Under the pieces are notes generated by a model. That model did not search any database. It was not told the origin of the DNA and worked only from the letters and a program-made list of their open reading frames with translations. This document shows, piece by piece, positions 59,271-64,000 of a stretch of DNA of 64,000 bases. The position numbers and the translations under genes are program-made. The stretch is from Pontederia crassipes (lineage: Eukaryota > Streptophyta > Magnoliopsida > Commelinales > Pontederiaceae): the NCBI GenBank assembly GCA_030549335.1, contig CM060188.1, forward strand, positions 12,878,501-12,942,500, given 5' to 3'. The first letter of the stretch is position 1, and each line of letters starts with the position of its first letter.

Positions 59271-62200
59271 TATTCTCAAAGTTCCATGAGAAAGAAGGAA
59301 AAATGGAGGATGAGATGTATGAATTGTGTTGTTGTATGATTTGCAAACATTGGTTTGCTGACAATTTTGGAAATGGTGATTGTATGAACGACGTCATGCA
59401 TCTTGATAAAGGTATCACAAACCTTTCTTTACGAAAACTCTTTTTATCTTTCATGATTGCATTTGTTCACTTAGAGTGTTCTGCATAAGGCCTAATTAGT
59501 CTTTTCTTCTCCTGATGGTTAGTTATCTATACCACGGAGTGCAACGTGTGAAATTAAGGTATGCCTTGCCATCGTTTCACATTTCATCACCATATAACTG
59601 CTGTACATGTCTTTTATTTGTTGATGCCCTTTATTCTTGGGCTTTTGTAATTTGTTAATATCCTTTCCAAGCTTGTATTTTGGATTAAAGAGGCTGATTC
59701 ATTTTAGAAGTCAACAGAATCAACCATTTTCAAATTGTTCTCTATTTCCTATTTGTTTGTGTATATCCATGGGCAATGATCTTTTTGTGATGTGTGATTC
59801 CAGAAGTTAATTGGTACCTTTTCTGTTTTCTTATTTCAAGCACTATATTTTGAAAAAAATAGTTGATCTTCATGAACTGATGGTCTAAGTTGCAGTATAG
59901 ATTTGGGAAACTGTCCAGTGGCTCTGTTTGGTAAGTAGTGGATAGCAGTTTGGTTAGTTTGTGCAAATTTATGCGGTGATAATGATTAGTTATTTGTTGT
60001 TATCTTTCGGTGGTTTAACAAATGTTTTTTTGTTGGAGGAGTCCAAGTAATGGATTTTGAATTTCATAAAAAATGTTTGGTATGCCCTCGAAAAACAAGT
60101 TTGGTAAACATAACAGTGAAACTATTTTGATAAATCTTCTAAAAAAACTATTTGATAAATGTAAAATGATATAAATAAATGTGATACCAGTTTAATTTAC
60201 ATTTGTATAGGAATTTAAGATATTCTTTATTATAACAAGTAGAAATGCTTGGTATATAAAAGTGTCGTTACTCGTTACACGAGGTATACCAGGAGTCAAA
60301 TACCTAACTACTAATTAAAAGGCATAATACATTGGTAGAATGGACATAGAGTTTTCTTTTTTACCAGTTTACCAAACATCTCAAGTAGGGTTGCGCCTGG
60401 TCAAACTCTTATTATGTGCTACCAAAGAGAGTCAAAGTCTTTCGTTCCATATCACACATCAACAGTTGGCTAAGGGAATACTCTGTCAGGTGTTAATAGT
60501 TCTAAATACTAGATCTAAGTGTAAATGCAAAAAATTAACAACAAATACATCAAAAAAATTAACAGTTACAGAATTTGCAAATTCAAAATTATTGCAGAAA
60601 TCGTATCAAAATCATTGATGAAAGACTCGTGGGCTTATAACGTTTCTCTACAATTGAATAGCCTAAGCGTGTGCCTAGCATTATATGATTCTCTTTTGAG
60701 CTTCAATGCGAGTTGTTCCAATTTAAGTTCTTTTTCTTTTTCTGTGGAAACTAATTTGAGTATTAGAAGAGTCTCTCCTTATTATCTTGTACTATAAACA
60801 CACCATAGCATATAAAAGATGTTACAAGATTCAAATACTTGCTCTAACATCTAATATACACTTGTCTGTCTTTTTTGCTGAGATAGATATGATGTTTTGG
60901 AGACAGATTGCATTCTTTTAAAGGAAAACAAGGCTTTGGTTCCTATGTTTTCTTGGTTATATAAAGTTAACCTTAAAAATATACTGATTTTAACTCTGTT
61001 TAATGTGTTGCTTTCATTGAAAAAAAAATCAGTTTAACATGTGGTTGACAGTGTGTTGACATTATTATAAATATCATGGGTGGTTTAACTGCGTGGTTTA
61101 TAAATATCATGGATATAGCATTGATGTAATGGGTAACAAAGGTATAACCAATTTTTTATGGCGTCTTTTTATATGTTTATTCATTTTGCATATAAGTTTC
61201 ATTCTTCATGTTTTTTTTCATCTTAGTAACTGATAACTGACCTTACTTTTTACAACCTAAAATGTGTCAGAACATTGAGAAAAAAATGCCTCTCTTTCTA
61301 CATTTCTTGTTTCTAGGAAGTCTTTCTTTCTATGGTAGAATATAATTGTGTTTTAGCAATCAAAATTTCACTGTTATGAATACCCTTTTTTCCCCCTAGT
61401 AAAGCATATTGAACCCCGTTTAATGTAGTACTTTGCCGGCCAGATTTTCCAGATCATTCAAAACCCATTTTCGCTGCTTTGCCTGTCATGAAAGAAATTA
61501 TATTTTGTCGCTTCTCTTATCTGTTAAATTCTTTGTGATTCGGATAATATATGCATTATTGCCACTGATGATATTGTGTCAGTGTAATTAGTGTCATACA
61601 ATTACGTACTTGGGTATATTCATATCTTGAGATTTCTTTTCTGCATAGTGTGAAATCATAGGAAAGTTGAATGGTGCAAAAGGTACATTTGCTGAAATTT
61701 TGTTACAGCATGTTTTTTGTTTTAAAATGCTAAGCCTTTCATTTGCCAAACTGTCAATCATATGCTAGATGTCCATTTAATGAACCCACGATGTAGGTAT
61801 TTTATATGCGTTAGCTTGTTACATAGAGCACACGGTATACAACTCGTGACTACTACATTCGCTTCTCATTATGATTATTGTTGGCATTGCCATTGTTCTT
61901 CTGTACCACTCCACTGATCTTACATTCCCTATTACTTCCCCGCATGAATAACTCGATGGTGTCGATTGAAACTACAGGGGAAATTATAAGCTGATTAGAA
62001 AAAACTTGAGGTACTTCTTAGATAGCCTCGTGAACCACCAGTTGGTAGCATTCAGATGTTTTGGTGATGCAAATTACTTAAAGCATCCCATATTTTGTCT
62101 TTGGAAATTGAAGTGACTTAAAAGGGATCTAGGAAAACCTTACGAGCTCATTTCTGGTTCCACCAACTCGGTGCGAAGAGGAGAGAAAATCTATCTCTTA

Positions 62201-64000
62201 TCGTAATTCAAGCCATTAAATTTTAGGTGTTCTTTTTAATAAATTCTATGTGAAAATCCATTCTTCATTATTTATTTATAAAATGAGTTTACTATCATTT
62301 TCATTTACTATAATGTTCGTTCATTGAGAATTAATTTTGTTTCTTGTTTTATTTACGTGGCATGTCAGCCGATTCATGGACAATGATTGAAGCTTAGTGA
62401 TTAAGATCTAAGATTTTGATGTTGGTGAATAGCAATTAATGTTTAGTAATTAAATTATTGTGGTTGAAAAATAGAAGTGTTAGATAGATGCAAAGTTATT
62501 TTATTCATTCAGATTTCAGAATCTAAGAAATTTATTGAAACGAATATTTAATTATTTTCATAATAAATAAATGTAACCACGTATAAATTTACTTTATTTT
62601 ATTAAGTTTTTTAAAAAAATAAAAAACAATAAAATAATAAGAAAGAATAAAGTTCGACATATATTATGAATGATGATCCGAATGGATTCGTAAGGGTATA
62701 TTTCAAGATAACTTTAGATGCCTGTTAATCTTTGAACATTTATCGTTATTGTTGTCTATATTTATCAAACAAACATATTCGTCTAAATCTCTATATTGTT
62801 ATCGATTTTTAATACAAGCTAAAGAGTGAGAACTTCCACTTTTGGTGGACAAATCGGTAAATTCATTTGCAAGGGAGATTCATGAATCTGATGTAAGGAA
62901 AGTGGGGGAGATTCGTGAATCTAATGTAAGGAAAGTGAGCATTGTCTCACTGGTGAAATTTCAAATCTTCAGCTTCCAGTGAAGGTGTGCTTGATATTAA
63001 ACTTGTTCGATCAGGTCCGCTCCATAGATATTTTCTAAATGGACGGCTGAACGGAAAAAAAAACAGGAGCACATGGAAGAGATAAATAATGATTGATAAC
63101 TACGCGAAACGTTTATCGCATGTCCCCCAACACCTCGTTTGCCTCTATGTTTTGTTCCTTGGTCAAGATTTATTCCAAGGCTGTTAATTCAATGGAAATA
63201 CTATGTTCCCGACAGACTACTAACATAATATTCACTTTTCGTTCCTGCCATACATGACGTGGCGTCCACATGTTAAAAGATTAGTATTCTTATTTCCAAC
63301 CAAATAGGCTAAATGAATTAAAAAATATATTCTTAAAGATGTCCATAAGGTGTGAGATTTTTTTTTATCGAATTTGAACGTTTAGTGTGATTTCATATTT
63401 AAGATTAGATATATAGTACAAAAAATTTCATGGATAAGTTTGACATTATATATATATGTGTATATGTATATATATATAATTTGTTAAATTGTACAAATTA
63501 GAAATTTTAAAAAAATATTGAAATGTCAATTTGACATAATTAAGTTTCTTGTCTAATTATATATACAAAACGATAGACATTAACCATCAAGTATCAACCT
63601 AATATTTTTTCAGAAATATTACGAGATTAAATATGTGAAAACGTCATTTATTTTAATAGAATAAAGTTTAGGCCTGATATACCTTAAAAGTTGACCGATC
63701 TTTCTGCGATCAAGATATATAATTGACTCATTAATCCTTTTTTGTTTTATTAGCTTTGAATTCTTTTATCATGACTTAAATTGCATCATTAACACTAGGT
63801 TCTTTCTTTTGCAGAAAACATTTTGGAGAAGGATTTAAGAATATGTGAACTCAATGAATCCATCATTGATTTATATTGATTCTTGATAAATAATTTTTAA
63901 AATGAATTTCATAATGATAATCCTTGATAAACAATTTTTAAAATGAGTTTCTCCATATATGTGGATGGATCCATACGATCCTTAATCCCGAGAAAGAATC
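59271..64000. other. GCP3 3' UTR and AT-rich intergenic DNA
   Basis: About 59271-59700 is probably 3' UTR and flank. Beyond that no gene is recognised to the window edge. Contents are T-rich runs, GTTTGGTAA-type motifs (59937-60110) suggesting decayed MITEs, a small duplicated ATAAATATCATGG (about 61067 and 61099), the tandem repeat at 62871, and an AT/GT-rich tract at 63445-63478. Confidence 0.5.
62871..62938 (+). repeat. Two tandem copies of a 34-bp unit
   Basis: The unit GGGAGATTCATGAATCTGAT plus GTAAGGAAAGTG is repeated with C/T and G/A differences (second unit GGGAGATTCGTGAATCTAAT). It contains the palindrome GATTCATGAATC. Confidence 0.85.

Noticed and set aside
59907..60380. MITE bounded by CTGTTTGGTAAG and TTTACCAAACATC
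   Set aside because: The putative ends do not pair over enough length and no target duplication is evident.
1..64000. CRISPR array, viral insert, or biosynthetic gene cluster
   Set aside because: No regular spaced repeats, no recognised viral proteins, and the five genes belong to unrelated housekeeping processes.

Overview
The window looks like nuclear DNA of a flowering plant. It has AT-rich intergenic DNA, genes split by GT-AG introns, plant-only families (NPSN SNARE, NEAP, plant-type mitochondrial PDK), and many plant-style LTR, MULE, hAT, Harbinger and RTE remnants. Several genes (NYN/LOTUS gene, PDK, GCP3) begin with very GC-rich 5' coding sequence that falls to ordinary composition downstream. 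That gradient is typical of monocots, so I infer a monocot; the species is not determined.

Five protein-coding genes can be reconstructed exon by exon, each with a continuous reading frame across its splice junctions. (1) Minus, 8928-13845: a 682-aa NYN-domain nuclease-like protein with a LOTUS/OST-HTH module (MARF1/limkain-b1 type); its second intron appears to be GC-AG. (2) Minus, 16812-21118: a 368-aa mitochondrial pyruvate dehydrogenase kinase. (3) Plus, 31611-38085: a 266-aa Qb-SNARE of the NPSN13 type in ten exons. (4) Plus, 42115-44409: a 352-aa nuclear envelope-associated (NEAP-like) coiled-coil protein with a C-terminal membrane anchor. (5) Plus, 56674-59270: an 833-aa gamma-tubulin complex component 3 (SPC98/GCP3). 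These are housekeeping or cell-biology genes with no shared pathway and no sign of a gene cluster.

The rest is mostly transposon-derived. 1-8 kb holds microsatellites, a solo LTR and a hAT-like element. 14-16 kb holds a truncated RTE-like non-LTR copy with a 19-bp target duplication. 22-30 kb holds a second solo LTR, a Mutator-like MITE with a perfect 9-bp target duplication, SINE-like repeats, a decayed Ty1/copia polymerase and a Tourist-like MITE. 44-56 kb is a dense nest of MITEs, a third diverged copy of the same LTR family, three GC-cored elements that look like Pack-MULEs, a copia-type solo LTR inside one of them, a duplicated 0.2-kb block, a second hAT-like element and a CACTA end. Intron 1 of the NPSN13 gene carries a broken fragment of the mitochondrial gene nad7.

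I found no convincing new multi-gene system. The most unusual points are the GC-AG intron in the NYN/LOTUS gene, the nad7 fragment inside a nuclear intron, the GC-rich islands in two LTR families, and the nested GC-cored MULE cluster at 48-56 kb.
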